Assembly (NCBI RefSeq): GCF_022227765.1
Contig: NZ_JAJMLZ010000002.1
Location: forward strand, 248,001 to 312,000
Reading direction: 5' to 3'
DNA: 64,000 nucleotides
Source of the DNA: Ectothiorhodospira shaposhnikovii
Lineage (GTDB): Bacteria > Pseudomonadota > Gammaproteobacteria > Ectothiorhodospirales > Ectothiorhodospiraceae
Shown here in pieces: positions 17,598-26,312 of this stretch. Every line of letters starts with the position of its first letter. The stretch's first letter is position 1. A program made the translations under genes and the position numbers. The notes under the pieces were generated by a model. It had not been told where the DNA came from, did no database searches, and was given only the letters and a program-made list of their open reading frames with translations.

Positions 17598-19472
17598 TCA
17601 ATACTCCCCGCCCGACGGCCACATCTCCGGCGCGAAGCGCACCACCTGATTGCGGCCGTTCTCCTTGGCGGCATATAGTGCCACATCGGCGTATTTCAGC
17701 ACCTGCCAGAAGGCCTGGGCATCATCCGGATAGGCGGCCAGGCCGATGGAGAGGGTCTTGTGAAGCTCTGCGCCGGCCACCCTGAAGGGATGGGCCTGCA
17801 CCGCCTCGCGGATCTTGTTGGCCACGTCCAGCGCCGCCTCCGCGCCGGTGTCCAGCAGGATGATCATGAACTCCTCGCCACCATAGCGGATGACCAGATC
17901 GGATTCACGCAGATGGGCCTGGAAGATGCCGGCCAGTTCCCGCAGGATCTGGTCGCCCACATCGTGCCCGTAGGTGTCGTTCACGGTCTTGAAGTAGTCC
18001 AGATCCAGCATCATCAGGGTCATGGGCATCTGACGGCGCTTGCACTGCGCCACCAGGCTGTCGGAATACTCTTCCAGAAAACGGCGGTTGCGCAGGCCGG
18101 TCATGGCGTCCTTGAGGCTGGATTCGCGCAGGCTGGCCATCAGGCCCTTGGCCTGCAGTACCGGCGCCGCTTCCCGCAGATAGGCGCTGATCAGGGGACG
18201 GGCACGGATCAGCGCCGGTATGTTCTGGGGTGGCACCACCAATTGCACCACACTGCCCACGCCGCCGGACTGGATGATGGGCAGGCACAGATAGCTGCGC
18301 CCGTCGGCCAGGGCCTCGCTGTCGAAGGCACGACACAGGTGACGGTTCTCCAGGCCATCGATGGCGTGGCCGGTGCGCACCGCCCTGCAAATGGTGCTCT
18401 GTTCCAGGATGTCGGGACGGCACCAGCGGATCTCCTCGTGAAGCACCCCGTCCACTACCACCGTATCCATCAGACGCTTGTCCCGGTCCACCTGATAGAT
18501 GGAGAAATGCGCCATGCCGAACTCGGTACGCAGGACTTCGCTGATGCGGAAGAAAACTTCCTCGGTGGTCTGGTCCTCCTCGATGGCCTGCTTGAACTGG
18601 GCCACCTTCACCAACCCCGAAACCGTGGTGGCGGTCTCCTCCAGCAGATTGGCCCTGGGGTCGGGCGCGGTATTCACCAGCCGGGCCACATGGTCGCGGA
18701 TCTCGGTCAACTTGTGGGTGATGGCATCGGCCATTTCATTGAAATGGTTTGCGATCTGCCCGATCTCGTCGCGACTGCGACTGTGAACCCGCTGGCTGAA
18801 ATCCCCGCCGCTGGCCAGTCTGGCGGCCTTGCGGACTTCTTGGGTGGTCTCCACCAAAGGGCGAAGCAGACGCCCCAGAAAGACCATGGACAGCACGCCG
18901 AACAGCCCCATGATGACCACCAGGAACAGGGCCGTGACCATGCCGGCGGTCTTCATGTGGCCCACGGAGACGGTCAGTGTGACGGCGCCCAGGGCGACAC
19001 CCTCGGGGGCCTGATGGCAGGCCATGCAGTTGATGTCTCCGTTGGAGGAGGCGATGTAGGGAATGGTGGCGCGGAACTCCTCGCCGAACAGTCCGCCGAC
19101 CAACCCGAAGTAGGGCTCGCCGCTTGCCAGCACCTGCCGGTCGATGTCATCGGCCGGTGTCTCCATCGGCAGGCCTTCGCCGTGCTGCGCGATGACCCGT
19201 TCCCCGCGGATCACCCGCACCTCGTTGAGGCTGTTCACCTCCGCCAATCGCCGCAACATGGAGGCCCGACGGTCAATGGTGTCGTTGAGCATGGCCTCGG
19301 TGAGGGAAACACGGATCATCTCCGCCGCCGTGCGGGTATGTTCCGTGGCCGAACGGACTGAAAAATCCCGGATCAGCGCCATGCTGGACAGGCCGACGAC
19401 CAGCATCATGGTGAGCATGACCACAAGCAGTGCGCCCATGGCCTTGGTTTGCAAGCGGCTGCTGCTGGTCAC
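17598..19472 (-). CDS. Membrane diguanylate cyclase with periplasmic CxxCH motif, HAMP, GAF-like and GGDEF domains
   Basis: 624 residues. Order: TM helix 13-34; a periplasmic sensor carrying CMACH at 149-153, a c-type haem attachment motif; TM helix about 176-200; HAMP about 200-255; a GAF-like region about 295-440; and GGDEF. The active site is GGEEF (531-535), with an RESD product-inhibition site at 522-525, so cyclic-di-GMP synthesis should work. Periplasmic CxxCH sensors in Geobacter bind haem c and sense redox or gases; that role is inferred here. The GTG start has AGG seven bases upstream. The gene is monocistronic and not next to any cytochrome gene. Confidence 0.9.
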   Translation of the reverse strand: MTSSSRLQTKAMGALLVVMLTMMLVVGLSSMALIRDFSVRSATEHTRTAAEMIRVSLTEAMLNDTIDRRASMLRRLAEVNSLNEVRVIRGERVIAQHGEGLPMETPADDIDRQVLASGEPYFGLVGGLFGEEFRATIPYIASSNGDINCMACHQAPEGVALGAVTLTVSVGHMKTAGMVTALFLVVIMGLFGVLSMVFLGRLLRPLVETTQEVRKAARLASGGDFSQRVHSRSRDEIGQIANHFNEMADAITHKLTEIRDHVARLVNTAPDPRANLLEETATTVSGLVKVAQFKQAIEEDQTTEEVFFRISEVLRTEFGMAHFSIYQVDRDKRLMDTVVVDGVLHEEIRWCRPDILEQSTICRAVRTGHAIDGLENRHLCRAFDSEALADGRSYLCLPIIQSGGVGSVVQLVVPPQNIPALIRARPLISAYLREAAPVLQAKGLMASLRESSLKDAMTGLRNRRFLEEYSDSLVAQCKRRQMPMTLMMLDLDYFKTVNDTYGHDVGDQILRELAGIFQAHLRESDLVIRYGGEEFMIILLDTGAEAALDVANKIREAVQAHPFRVAGAELHKTLSIGLAAYPDDAQAFWQVLKYADVALYAAKENGRNQVVRFAPEMWPSGGEY

Positions 19473-19910
19473 TGGAAACCTCGCGACCCCATAGCGGGGT
19501 AAATCCCCACATTGTACGCCCTCAAGGCCCGGTTGGCCCGGGGCTGTCGGAATCGCAAGCCGGAGTATAGGACGAATAAACGCCGTTTTTCCGTCCGGGC
19601 CAGGGCCTGTCCAAGGTCCAATACATTCTACCGCCGTGACAGCGGTCGCCCCAGTCGTGCTTCAGGTGTCCAAGCGGAAATAAATAAAGGGGGTTAAAAG
19701 TTGTTGCAAGGCCCTTAACCTACCATTCCAGTCGGATATGGCGCGGAATGCCTGCTATACTCGGAATGAAGCCACCGCACCGACTCCCTCACCGGGGGAA
19801 TAATTCGCTCCGAATCGGGCGGTGATCAGCGATTAGGGGTGGGAAACAACAGTATGGGTTGAGGAGCTACCGGAAAAAACTGGACGAAGCCTTGAAGAAG
19901 GACGCGACAC
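19473..19910. other. Gene-free stretch between the diguanylate cyclase and the tnpB unit
   Basis: No credible gene was seen. Base composition is less GC-rich around 19660-19760. It should hold the diguanylate cyclase promoter (minus strand) and the left end of the tnpB element, but I could not place the left boundary or its recognition motif. A 22-codon frame rich in Lys (RKKLDEALKKD, about 19860-19926) may be a gene remnant. Confidence 0.4.
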
Positions 19911-20114
19911 ATGACGTACCGGATTGAATCAGGCTATCCGCTGGAAAGCGATTGGCTGCCCGCCAGTGTTTTCGCGCAACACCACGAAATCCTATCGGCT
20001 GCGGTGGCGATCGCCATAGAAGGCGTAGACGATCCTGAAGCACAGGAAGTTCGCGTAATTTGCGTGGAAACCGGCGAAGTGGTCTGGCGTTCGACCGAAG
20101 AACGATATGAGTGA
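19911..20114 (+). CDS. Small protein of unknown function upstream of tnpB
   Basis: 67 residues, acidic, with no membrane segment or known motif. The second half (VRVICVETGEVVW) could form a beta hairpin. It ends six bases before tnpB on the same strand, so the two could be translated from one message. It may be a passenger of the element or a host gene cut by it. The ribosome-binding site is weak. I do not recognise a family. Confidence 0.4.
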   Translation: MTYRIESGYPLESDWLPASVFAQHHEILSAAVAIAIEGVDDPEAQEVRVICVETGEVVWRSTEERYE

Positions 20115-20120
20115 CGTGCC

Positions 20121-21455
20121 ATGCAACTAACCCACAAGATCGCGCTGTGCCCGACACCGGAACAGACCGACTACTTCAAGCGTGCCTGTGGTACCGCGCG
20201 GCGCGTCTGGAACTGGGCGCTGGCCGAGTGGAACGGGCAATATGCGGCCGGTCTCAAGCCCGAGGCGATGGCGCTCAAGAAGCAGTTCAACGCTATCAAG
20301 TACCGTGACCCGCAATGGCTGGACAAAGACGGGCAGCCGTGGCTCAAGACCATCCATCGCGACGCCCATGCCCAGCCGTTTGCGCATCTGGCCAGGGCAT
20401 GGGATCGGTTCTTCAAGGACACCAAGGTAGGCAAGCCGGCCCATGCGCCCAGGTTCAAGAAAAAAGGGCGCTGCCGTGATAGCTTCTATGTGGCCAACGA
20501 CAAGTTTCGCATGACAGACAAGACGATCCGGCTACCCAAGGTCGGGGACGTAGCGATGGCCGAAGCGTTGCGCTTTGAGGGCAAAATCCTGGGCGCGACC
20601 GTCTCGCGCACGGCTGATCGCTGGTTTGTTGCGGTGCAGGTCGAAGTCAAAGACAGCGACTTTTACCGCCAGTGCACAGGCGATGGTGTGGTTGGGGTGG
20701 ATGTCGGCGTCAAGGCCGCTGCCACGCTGTCTACCGGCGAAGTGATTGAGGCGCCCAAGCCGCTCAAACGCGCACTACGACGGCTCAAGATTCGCAGCCG
20801 TCGGCTCAGCCGCAAGCTCACGGCGGCCAAGATCAAGGCCGGACTTAAGCCGAACCAATCCATCCCTAAAGGCACGAAGCTGCCAGCCTCGAACAACCGT
20901 CAGAAGTCTGCTGCGACATTGGCAAGGCTGCACAAGCGCATTGCCAATATCCGAGCGGATTTCACCCACAAGCTCACCACGCGGCTCTGCCGCGAGAACC
21001 AAGCGGTGGTGATCGAGGATTTGCACGTCAAGGGCATGCTGGCCAACGACCGGCTGGCGCGTGCCATCAGCGACGTGGGCTTTGGGATGTTCCGCTCGCA
21101 GATCGAATACAAGACGGTGCGCTACGGCACCCAGCTGATCGTGGCGGATCGCTGGTATCCGAGTAGCCGCCTGTGCTCGGTCTGTGGTTGGAAGCATGAG
21201 GCGCTGACGTTGAAGGATCGGGAATGGACGTGTCCGCAGTGCGGAACACGCCATGACCGTGATCACAACGCAGCGCTCAATCTTGAACGGCTGGCAACCG
21301 CAACTGCCCTACCCGTGGCGAGTCCGTCCGGCAACGGTGGCGCTATGTCTGGAATGGTTCCAGACGTAGTCGGGAAAGTCACGCCTGTCAGATACGATTC
21401 CGGTAAGGGTTCGGGGCAGGAAGGGAACAGTGCGCACTTTCGCGCACGTTTTTGA
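20121..21455 (+). CDS. tnpB: TnpB, RNA-guided nuclease of an IS605/IS1341-type element
   Basis: 444 residues: an N-terminal helix-turn-helix-like OrfB_IS605 part, a RuvC-like nuclease and a zinc finger. The catalytic carboxylates look intact: D194 (GVDVGVK), E299 (VIEDLHV) and D381 (DRDHNAALN). Zinc ligands are C352/C355 and C371/C374. Characterised TnpBs cut DNA guided by an RNA from the element's right end; this function is inferred from the family. There is no tyrosine transposase TnpA nearby, so the element is probably not self-mobile. The last 60 or so residues are a low-complexity tail whose DNA doubles as structured RNA (see 21340-21458). Confidence 0.92.
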   Translation: MQLTHKIALCPTPEQTDYFKRACGTARRVWNWALAEWNGQYAAGLKPEAMALKKQFNAIKYRDPQWLDKDGQPWLKTIHRDAHAQPFAHLARAWDRFFKDTKVGKPAHAPRFKKKGRCRDSFYVANDKFRMTDKTIRLPKVGDVAMAEALRFEGKILGATVSRTADRWFVAVQVEVKDSDFYRQCTGDGVVGVDVGVKAAATLSTGEVIEAPKPLKRALRRLKIRSRRLSRKLTAAKIKAGLKPNQSIPKGTKLPASNNRQKSAATLARLHKRIANIRADFTHKLTTRLCRENQAVVIEDLHVKGMLANDRLARAISDVGFGMFRSQIEYKTVRYGTQLIVADRWYPSSRLCSVCGWKHEALTLKDREWTCPQCGTRHDRDHNAALNLERLATATALPVASPSGNGGAMSGMVPDVVGKVTPVRYDSGKGSGQEGNSAHFRARF

Positions 21456-21476
21456 TAGCAGACCGAGGATCAAGTG
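21340..21476 (+). ncRNA. Putative omega RNA (reRNA) of TnpB with guide
   Basis: The 3' end of tnpB is rich in inverted repeats: TCTGGAA (21348-21354) with TTCCAGA (21358-21364), and GTGCGC (21430-21435) with GCGCAC (21442-21447). The second is followed by GTTTTTGATAG. In studied elements the scaffold covers the tnpB 3' end and the guide is the first 15-20 bases outside the right end. Here that would begin near 21456-21459 and read into EAL-coding sequence. The exact end of the element is not defined from one copy. Confidence 0.5.
21456..21475. mobile_element. Inferred right boundary of the tnpB element
   Basis: The tnpB stop (21453-21455) lies 6 bases after the terminal hairpin, and EAL coding similarity begins at 21459. 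The junction therefore falls at about 21450-21460. No target duplication is expected for this element type. Confidence 0.45.
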
Positions 21477-21611
21477 GATTCCCTGAGGCGTTACCACTGC
21501 GACGAGTTGCAGGGCTTCCTGATCAGCCGGCCGTTGCCAGCAGAACAAGTGCCGGCGTTTCTGCACAAGCGCTGCTCAGAACCCTCCACCGCCCCAAACT
21601 CGTACGGGTAG
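21459..21611 (+). pseudogene. 3' remnant of an EAL-domain (c-di-GMP phosphodiesterase) gene
   Basis: Reading from 21459, 50 codons encode QTEDQVDSLRRYHCDELQGF and then LISRPLPAEQVPAFL, ending in a TAG at 21609-21611. This is the hallmark end of EAL domains (xTExQxxxLxxxGCDxxQGYxxSRPLPAxx). It begins exactly where the tnpB element ends, with an in-frame TAG just before. No upstream EAL part is found left of the element. The parent gene was probably disrupted and its 5' part lost. Confidence 0.75.
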
Positions 21612-21692
21612 CCCGCCGCGTCATATCTATCCCGGAATTCCGAGGCTCCGATCGACGACGCGAGCGTCGGCTGTCCGGCCGGTTTTCGCCCT

Positions 21693-21708
21693 GGAGACCG
21701 TGGTCTCC
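21693..21708 (-). terminator. Hairpin just past the methyltransferase gene
   Basis: GGAGACC and GGTCTCC, separated by two bases, lie immediately after the minus-strand stop at 21710. There is no T tract, so it may act as an RNA 3'-end stabiliser instead. Confidence 0.35.
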
Positions 21709-21709
21709 C

Positions 21710-22300
21710 TTATTCGGGCTTGACGGCCATGGCCACCGTGTATTCCCGCCCCTGCTTGACCTTGTCGTAGTTGCCGAAGACTTCCTTGAAGGCCCGCTCG
21801 ATGAAGCGCCGTAATCCGGTGATGGTCACCACGTAGATCCGGCCGCCGGGGTGCATGTGATTGAGGGCATCGTACAGATACAGGTACAGCATCTCCTTGC
21901 CCACCTTGGCCGGCAGATTGGAGGTCACCAGATGGAAGCGGCGATCGCCGACGGCGGAAAAGCCGTTGCTCAGGAAGGCCTCGGTGTTCACGATGCCGTT
22001 CAGGCGGGCATTCCTTGCCGCATACTCCACCGCGACGAAGTCCTTGTCCACCAGGCAGGTATGCCCCCGGGGCGCCAGACGGGCCAGGGTCAGGCCGATG
22101 GGGCCGTAACCACAGCCCAGATCCAGGCAGTCATCGGTCTCGTTCACTTCGATGAAATCCAGCAGCAGATGGGTGCCGGCATCGATGCCCCGGGGTGAGA
22201 ACAGACCCCAGGTGGTGTGGAAATTCAGGGACTGGCCCCGCAGGGTATCGGCAAAGACGATGTCTTCCCGCAGAGAGCGGATGTAGGCGTCACGTTCCAT
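21710..22300 (-). CDS. Class I SAM-dependent methyltransferase, RsmC/small-domain type
   Basis: 196 residues with a Rossmann SAM motif DLGCGYGPIG (about 59-68) and an acidic VDKD strand end. The (N/D)PPx-like catalytic motif is changed to SNLPAKVGKE. The Methyltransf small family includes RsmC and RlmG, which make m2G in rRNA, and close relatives of unknown substrate. At 196 residues it lacks the N-terminal half of RsmC, so the substrate cannot be assigned. It lies three bases downstream of purK on the same strand and may share its message. Confidence 0.8.
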   Translation of the reverse strand: MERDAYIRSLREDIVFADTLRGQSLNFHTTWGLFSPRGIDAGTHLLLDFIEVNETDDCLDLGCGYGPIGLTLARLAPRGHTCLVDKDFVAVEYAARNARLNGIVNTEAFLSNGFSAVGDRRFHLVTSNLPAKVGKEMLYLYLYDALNHMHPGGRIYVVTITGLRRFIERAFKEVFGNYDKVKQGREYTVAMAVKPE

Positions 22301-22303
22301 GGG

Positions 22304-23437
22304 TCAGGATCCCGGTTCCAGCGCGGCAAACAGGGTCTCGGCATCGGCGATGGCCTTTTCCGGATCATCGTCCAGCACGCAAAAATGGCCCATCTTGCGA
22401 CCGGGTCGGGCCTCGCTCTTACCGTAGAGATGCAACTTGGCGCCGGGATGATCCAGTAATTCGGCCCAGCGGGGCTCCCCTCCGGCCCACAGGTCGCCCA
22501 GCAGATTCACCATCACCACCGGTGACAGCAACCGCGTGTCGCCGAAGGGCAACCCGCAGACCGCCCTCACCTGCTGTTCGAACTGGGAAGTGACGCAGGC
22601 GTCCAGGGTGTAATGGCCGCTGTTATGGGGACGAGGTGCGATCTCGTTCACCCGCAACTCACCGGCCGTGGTGATGAAGAATTCCACCGCCATCACACCG
22701 CAGTAATCCAGGGCATCGGCCAGGTGGGTGGCGGCACGGCGGGCCGCCTCCGCCATCTCTCCAGGGATGCGCGCCGGCACAATGCTCATGTGCAGGATGC
22801 CGTGCCGGTGGATATTCTCGGCCACGGGGTAGCAGAGGGTTTCGCCCTCGGCACTGCGGGCCAGCACCACGGAGATCTCCCGCTCCAGGTCAAGACGCCG
22901 TTCCAGCACACAGGGCACCTGCCCCAGCTGGTCGAAGGCATCACGGGCCGCCTGTGCCGAATCCACGCCGATCTGGCCCTTGCCGTCATACCCTAGCGCG
23001 GCACGCTTGAGGATGGCCGGCCCGCCCACGGCCGCGAAGGCAGACTCGACCTCGTCCAGGGCCGTCACCACCCGGAAAGGGGCCGTATCCAGACCGCAGG
23101 ACTGGATCATGGCCTTTTCCCGCGCCCGATCCTGGGTACGCTCCAGGGCCTCGGCACCGGGACGGACCGGAATGAAGCCGGCCAGGGTACGCAGGGTGTC
23201 CGCCGGGATGTTCTCGAACTCGGTGGTGACGACGGCACAACGGGTGGCCATCTGCTCCAGCGCCCAGGCATCCCCGTAGGCGGCATGCAGATGCTCGTCG
23301 GCCATGCGGCCGGCGGGGCTGCCTGTGTCCGGATCCAACACCAATACCCGGTAACCCAGGGTACGGGCAGCCACGGTAAACATACGGCCCAGCTGGCCGC
23401 CTCCCAACATTCCCAGAGTATTACCCGGCAGGATCAT
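22304..23437 (-). CDS. purK: N5-carboxyaminoimidazole ribonucleotide synthase
   Basis: A 377-residue ATP-grasp enzyme joining bicarbonate to AIR with ATP in purine synthesis. The N-terminal [11 protein letters not shown] nucleotide-fold motif and the ATP-grasp core ([12 protein letters not shown] and [27 protein letters not shown]) are present. Its start overlaps the purE stop by four bases; the two enzymes act consecutively. Confidence 0.95.
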   Translation of the reverse strand: MILPGNTLGMLGGGQLGRMFTVAARTLGYRVLVLDPDTGSPAGRMADEHLHAAYGDAWALEQMATRCAVVTTEFENIPADTLRTLAGFIPVRPGAEALERTQDRAREKAMIQSCGLDTAPFRVVTALDEVESAFAAVGGPAILKRAALGYDGKGQIGVDSAQAARDAFDQLGQVPCVLERRLDLEREISVVLARSAEGETLCYPVAENIHRHGILHMSIVPARIPGEMAEAARRAATHLADALDYCGVMAVEFFITTAGELRVNEIAPRPHNSGHYTLDACVTSQFEQQVRAVCGLPFGDTRLLSPVVMVNLLGDLWAGGEPRWAELLDHPGAKLHLYGKSEARPGRKMGHFCVLDDDPEKAIADAETLFAALEPGS

Positions 23438-23934
23438 GACGGTTCAGGCAGGCTCATGGCCAGTACCGAGTCGCGCTGGCGACGACGGAACTGTTCCAGT
23501 TGATCGGCAAGGGCGGCATCCTGATTGGCCAGCATGGCCACCGCGAACAGACCCGCGTTGGCGGCCCCGGCCTCGCCGATGGCGAAGGTGGCCACGGGAA
23601 TGCCCTTGGGCATCTGCACGATGGACAGCAGCGAATCCTGCCCCTTGAGATACCGGGACGGCACGGGCACGCCCAGCACCGGCACGGTGGTCTTGGCCGC
23701 CAGCATGCCCGGCAGATGGGCGGCACCGCCGGCACCGGCGATAATGCAGCGGATACCCCGCGCGGCCGCCTGTTCGGCATACTCGAACAACAGGTCCGGA
23801 GTACGGTGGGCCGAGACCACGCGAGCCTCGAAGGGCACGCCGAAGTCTTCCAGTTGCGAGACGGCGTGCTGCATCACGGGCCAGTCGCTCTGACTGCCCA
23901 TGACCACGCCTACGAGAGGGGATTGATTTTTCAT
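23434..23934 (-). CDS. purE: N5-carboxyaminoimidazole ribonucleotide mutase
   Basis: 166 residues of the class I PurE type. It moves the carboxyl group of N5-CAIR to C4 to give CAIR. Marks are [13 protein letters not shown], the [12 protein letters not shown] motif and [12 protein letters not shown]. It is the first gene of purE-purK and divergent from purC, sharing a 106-base regulatory gap containing a palindrome (23971-23985). Confidence 0.96.
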   Translation of the reverse strand: MKNQSPLVGVVMGSQSDWPVMQHAVSQLEDFGVPFEARVVSAHRTPDLLFEYAEQAAARGIRCIIAGAGGAAHLPGMLAAKTTVPVLGVPVPSRYLKGQDSLLSIVQMPKGIPVATFAIGEAGAANAGLFAVAMLANQDAALADQLEQFRRRQRDSVLAMSLPEPS

Positions 23935-23970
23935 CGGCGAAGCTTAAGTGAAGCGGCCATGGGGGACAAG

Positions 23971-23985
23971 TTCACAGGGTGTGAA
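23971..23985. promoter_or_regulatory. Palindromic operator candidate between purE and purC
   Basis: TTCACA-GGG-TGTGAA is a perfect 6-3-6 inverted repeat in the divergent purE/purC gap, 20 bases upstream of a TATAGT -10 box (23996-24001) for purC. Its position over the -35 area fits a repressor site. It does not match the E. coli PurR consensus as I know it. Confidence 0.4.
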
Positions 23986-24040
23986 AGCCCCTGTCTATAG
24001 TAGAATGACCGATTGTTCAGCCATTTTTCGGTAGCCTGCC

Positions 24041-24937
24041 ATGACCGCCGCCCTCTTTGAAAGCCAGATCAAGAGCCTGCCCCTGATCCACCGGGGCAAG
24101 GTGCGGGATATCTATGCCGTGGACGAGCAGCACATGCTCATCGTCACCACCGACCGGCTCTCGGCCTTCGACGTGATCCTGCCCACCCCCATCCCGGACA
24201 AGGGCCGGGTCCTGACGCAGATCTCCCAGTTCTGGTTCGAGCGGCTGGCCCATGTGGTGCCCAACCAGCTCTGCGACCTGACCCTGGCCGACGTGATCCC
24301 CGATCCGGTGGAGCGGGCGCCGCTGGAGGGTCGCAGCATCGTGGTCAAACGCCTCAAGGCCCTGCCGGTGGAAGCCGTGGTGCGAGGCTATCTGATCGGC
24401 TCCGGCTGGAAGAGCTACCAGGCCGACGGCAGTGTCTGCGGCATCGCCCTGCCTCCGGGCCTGCGCATGGCCGATCGCCTGCCGGAACCCATCTACACCC
24501 CCTCCACCAAGGCCGCCGTGGGCGAACACGACGAAAACGTGGACTTTGCCCATACCGAGCGCACGCTGGGTCCGGCGGTGGCGGCACAGGTCAGGGATAC
24601 GGCCCTGCGTCTGTACCAGGAGGCCGCCGCCTACGCCCTGGAGCGAGGCATCATCATCGCCGACACCAAGTTCGAGTTCGGCCTGGACGAGCGCGGCATC
24701 CTGCACCTGATTGACGAGGCGCTGACCCCGGATTCCTCCCGCTTCTGGCCGGCTGACACCTATGCCCCCGGGATGAGTCCACCCTCCTTCGACAAGCAAT
24801 ACCTGCGGGATTATCTGGAGACCCTGGACTGGAACAAGGCCGACCCCGGCCCGGCACTGCCGGAAGACGTGGTGAGGCAGGTGGCGGATAAATACCGGGA
24901 GGCCCTGGAACGCCTCACCGGCTCGGGCCTGAGCTGA
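24041..24937 (+). CDS. purC: Phosphoribosylaminoimidazole-succinocarboxamide synthase
   Basis: 298 residues, close to the long eukaryote/proteobacterial SAICAR synthase type. It ligates aspartate to CAIR using ATP. Signatures are [26 protein letters not shown], and the C-terminal IADTKFEFG and [12 protein letters not shown]. It is the step after PurE and PurK, which are encoded divergently. A TATAGT -10 is visible at 23996-24001. Confidence 0.96.
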   Translation: MTAALFESQIKSLPLIHRGKVRDIYAVDEQHMLIVTTDRLSAFDVILPTPIPDKGRVLTQISQFWFERLAHVVPNQLCDLTLADVIPDPVERAPLEGRSIVVKRLKALPVEAVVRGYLIGSGWKSYQADGSVCGIALPPGLRMADRLPEPIYTPSTKAAVGEHDENVDFAHTERTLGPAVAAQVRDTALRLYQEAAAYALERGIIIADTKFEFGLDERGILHLIDEALTPDSSRFWPADTYAPGMSPPSFDKQYLRDYLETLDWNKADPGPALPEDVVRQVADKYREALERLTGSGLS

Positions 24938-25641
24938 TGTCCGCCTCCCCATCCAGCGGCCTGTTCATCACGGGGACCGACACCGGCGTCGGTAAGACCG
25001 TGGTGGGGTGTGCCCTGGTCCGTGCGCTGGCTCGGGAGGGCCGGAAGGTGATCGTGCGCAAGCCTGCCGAGTCCGGCTGTGAGCGGCGCGACGGGGCGCT
25101 TTGGCCCGCCGACGGGGCCCACCTGATGGCAGCGGCAGGCGGGCAGGGACTGGACCGGATCACCCCCTATCGTTTCGAACACGCCCTGGCTCCGGACCGG
25201 GCGGCCCGGCTGGCGGGCAATCCCTTGTTCCTGGCGGATCTGATCAGGGCCTGTCACGCCCCGGATGAGGATAGGAAGGGAGACTGTCTGCTGGTGGAAG
25301 GCGCCGGCGGGTTCTACTCTCCCCTGACCGAAGACGGGCTGAACGCCGACCTGGCCCAAGCCCTGGCCATGCCCGTCGTGCTGGTGGCGCCGGACCGTCT
25401 GGGGGTCATCAACCATGTCCTACTGATCGCGGAGGCCATCCGGCATCGGAACCTGTCACTGGCGGCGGTGGTACTCAATCACAGCGAAGGCCCCGCGCCC
25501 GTCGGCATGGACAACGCGGCCGACATCGGCAGGCGCCTGCCGGTGCCCGTCCTGGGTTTCCCGCGGGAAACGGATCCGGAGGCCGAAACGTCCGCCGACC
25601 GGATCGCCCAGGCCGTCATGCCCCGGATTCGCAAGGCGTGA
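24937..25641 (+). CDS. bioD: Dethiobiotin synthetase
   Basis: A 234-residue P-loop enzyme closing the ureido ring of biotin from DAPA, CO2 and ATP. The N-terminal FITGTDTGVGKTVVGCALV is the phosphate-binding loop, and a VEGAGGFYSP segment follows. Its ATG shares one base with the purC stop (TGATG), so it is co-translated with purC. Its 3' end overlaps the converging chaperone gene by 26 bases. No other bio gene is in the window. Confidence 0.92.
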   Translation: MSASPSSGLFITGTDTGVGKTVVGCALVRALAREGRKVIVRKPAESGCERRDGALWPADGAHLMAAAGGQGLDRITPYRFEHALAPDRAARLAGNPLFLADLIRACHAPDEDRKGDCLLVEGAGGFYSPLTEDGLNADLAQALAMPVVLVAPDRLGVINHVLLIAEAIRHRNLSLAAVVLNHSEGPAPVGMDNAADIGRRLPVPVLGFPRETDPEAETSADRIAQAVMPRIRKA

Positions 25642-26146
25642 ACAATTCCTCCAGACGTCGCCCCAGCGCCCGATAGATCTCCAGAGCGGCCTTTTCCTGC
25701 AGGCAACGGGCAAACCGTGGCACCCAGCCGCACAGATGCTCCCACAGGTCACGCCAACCGTAGGGTGAGTTGGGCAGATCCTGCTCCAGGTACCAGGCCG
25801 CATAGATGAGCTGCATGGCCAGGGAGTCCGGCGCCCGCCCCTGAAGGGCGATGCCGGCCTGCCGGTACAGGACCAACAGATTGTGAGTACCGCCCGCCAT
25901 CACCTGATCGGACCAGGCCGACTCCCGGGCCGGACACGCCTCATCAGTGAAGAGCCGCTGATATTCATGACGCAGCACCGGCAGTCCCAGCATCCGCAGT
26001 TCCGGCAGGGCCGGCTTGAGCCAGCTCCAGCTGTCCGCCATCTCCTCCATCGCTTCCAGCGTATCCATGGTGGGAGGTGACAACAGCCCGCTCAGAATGC
26101 AGAGCTCATCGACATCAAGCTGATCTCCTGGCAAGGGATTTTCCAT
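25616..26146 (-). CDS. TorD/DmsD-like molecular chaperone
   Basis: About 176 residues, all-helical, with features of the TorD family: an N-terminal SGLLSPP, a conserved YxRLF (EYQRLFTDE), and a C-terminal Trp/Leu-rich helical part. These cytoplasmic chaperones bind the Tat signal peptide of molybdenum oxidoreductases and help cofactor insertion. No such enzyme gene is adjacent, so the client lies elsewhere. ATG at 26146 (MENPLPGDQ) is my choice. In-frame sequence continues to a GTG at 26284 and further, but it overlaps endA and is AT-richer. The gene converges on and overlaps bioD. Confidence 0.65.
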   Translation of the reverse strand: MENPLPGDQLDVDELCILSGLLSPPTMDTLEAMEEMADSWSWLKPALPELRMLGLPVLRHEYQRLFTDEACPARESAWSDQVMAGGTHNLLVLYRQAGIALQGRAPDSLAMQLIYAAWYLEQDLPNSPYGWRDLWEHLCGWVPRFARCLQEKAALEIYRALGRRLEELFTPCESGA

Positions 26147-26312
26147 GACAGCCCCGATTGATACGCCCCCAAATCGCAATTTCATTGTCTCAGCATCTTC
26201 ACAGGATTGGACTATGACCTCGGGGATGGGCTCAAGAAACGGAAAATCTTCGCTAAGTTGAGCCGAGTCAATTAAAACCTTCACCCCGGAAACAGGCTCG
26301 GAAAAACCACGC

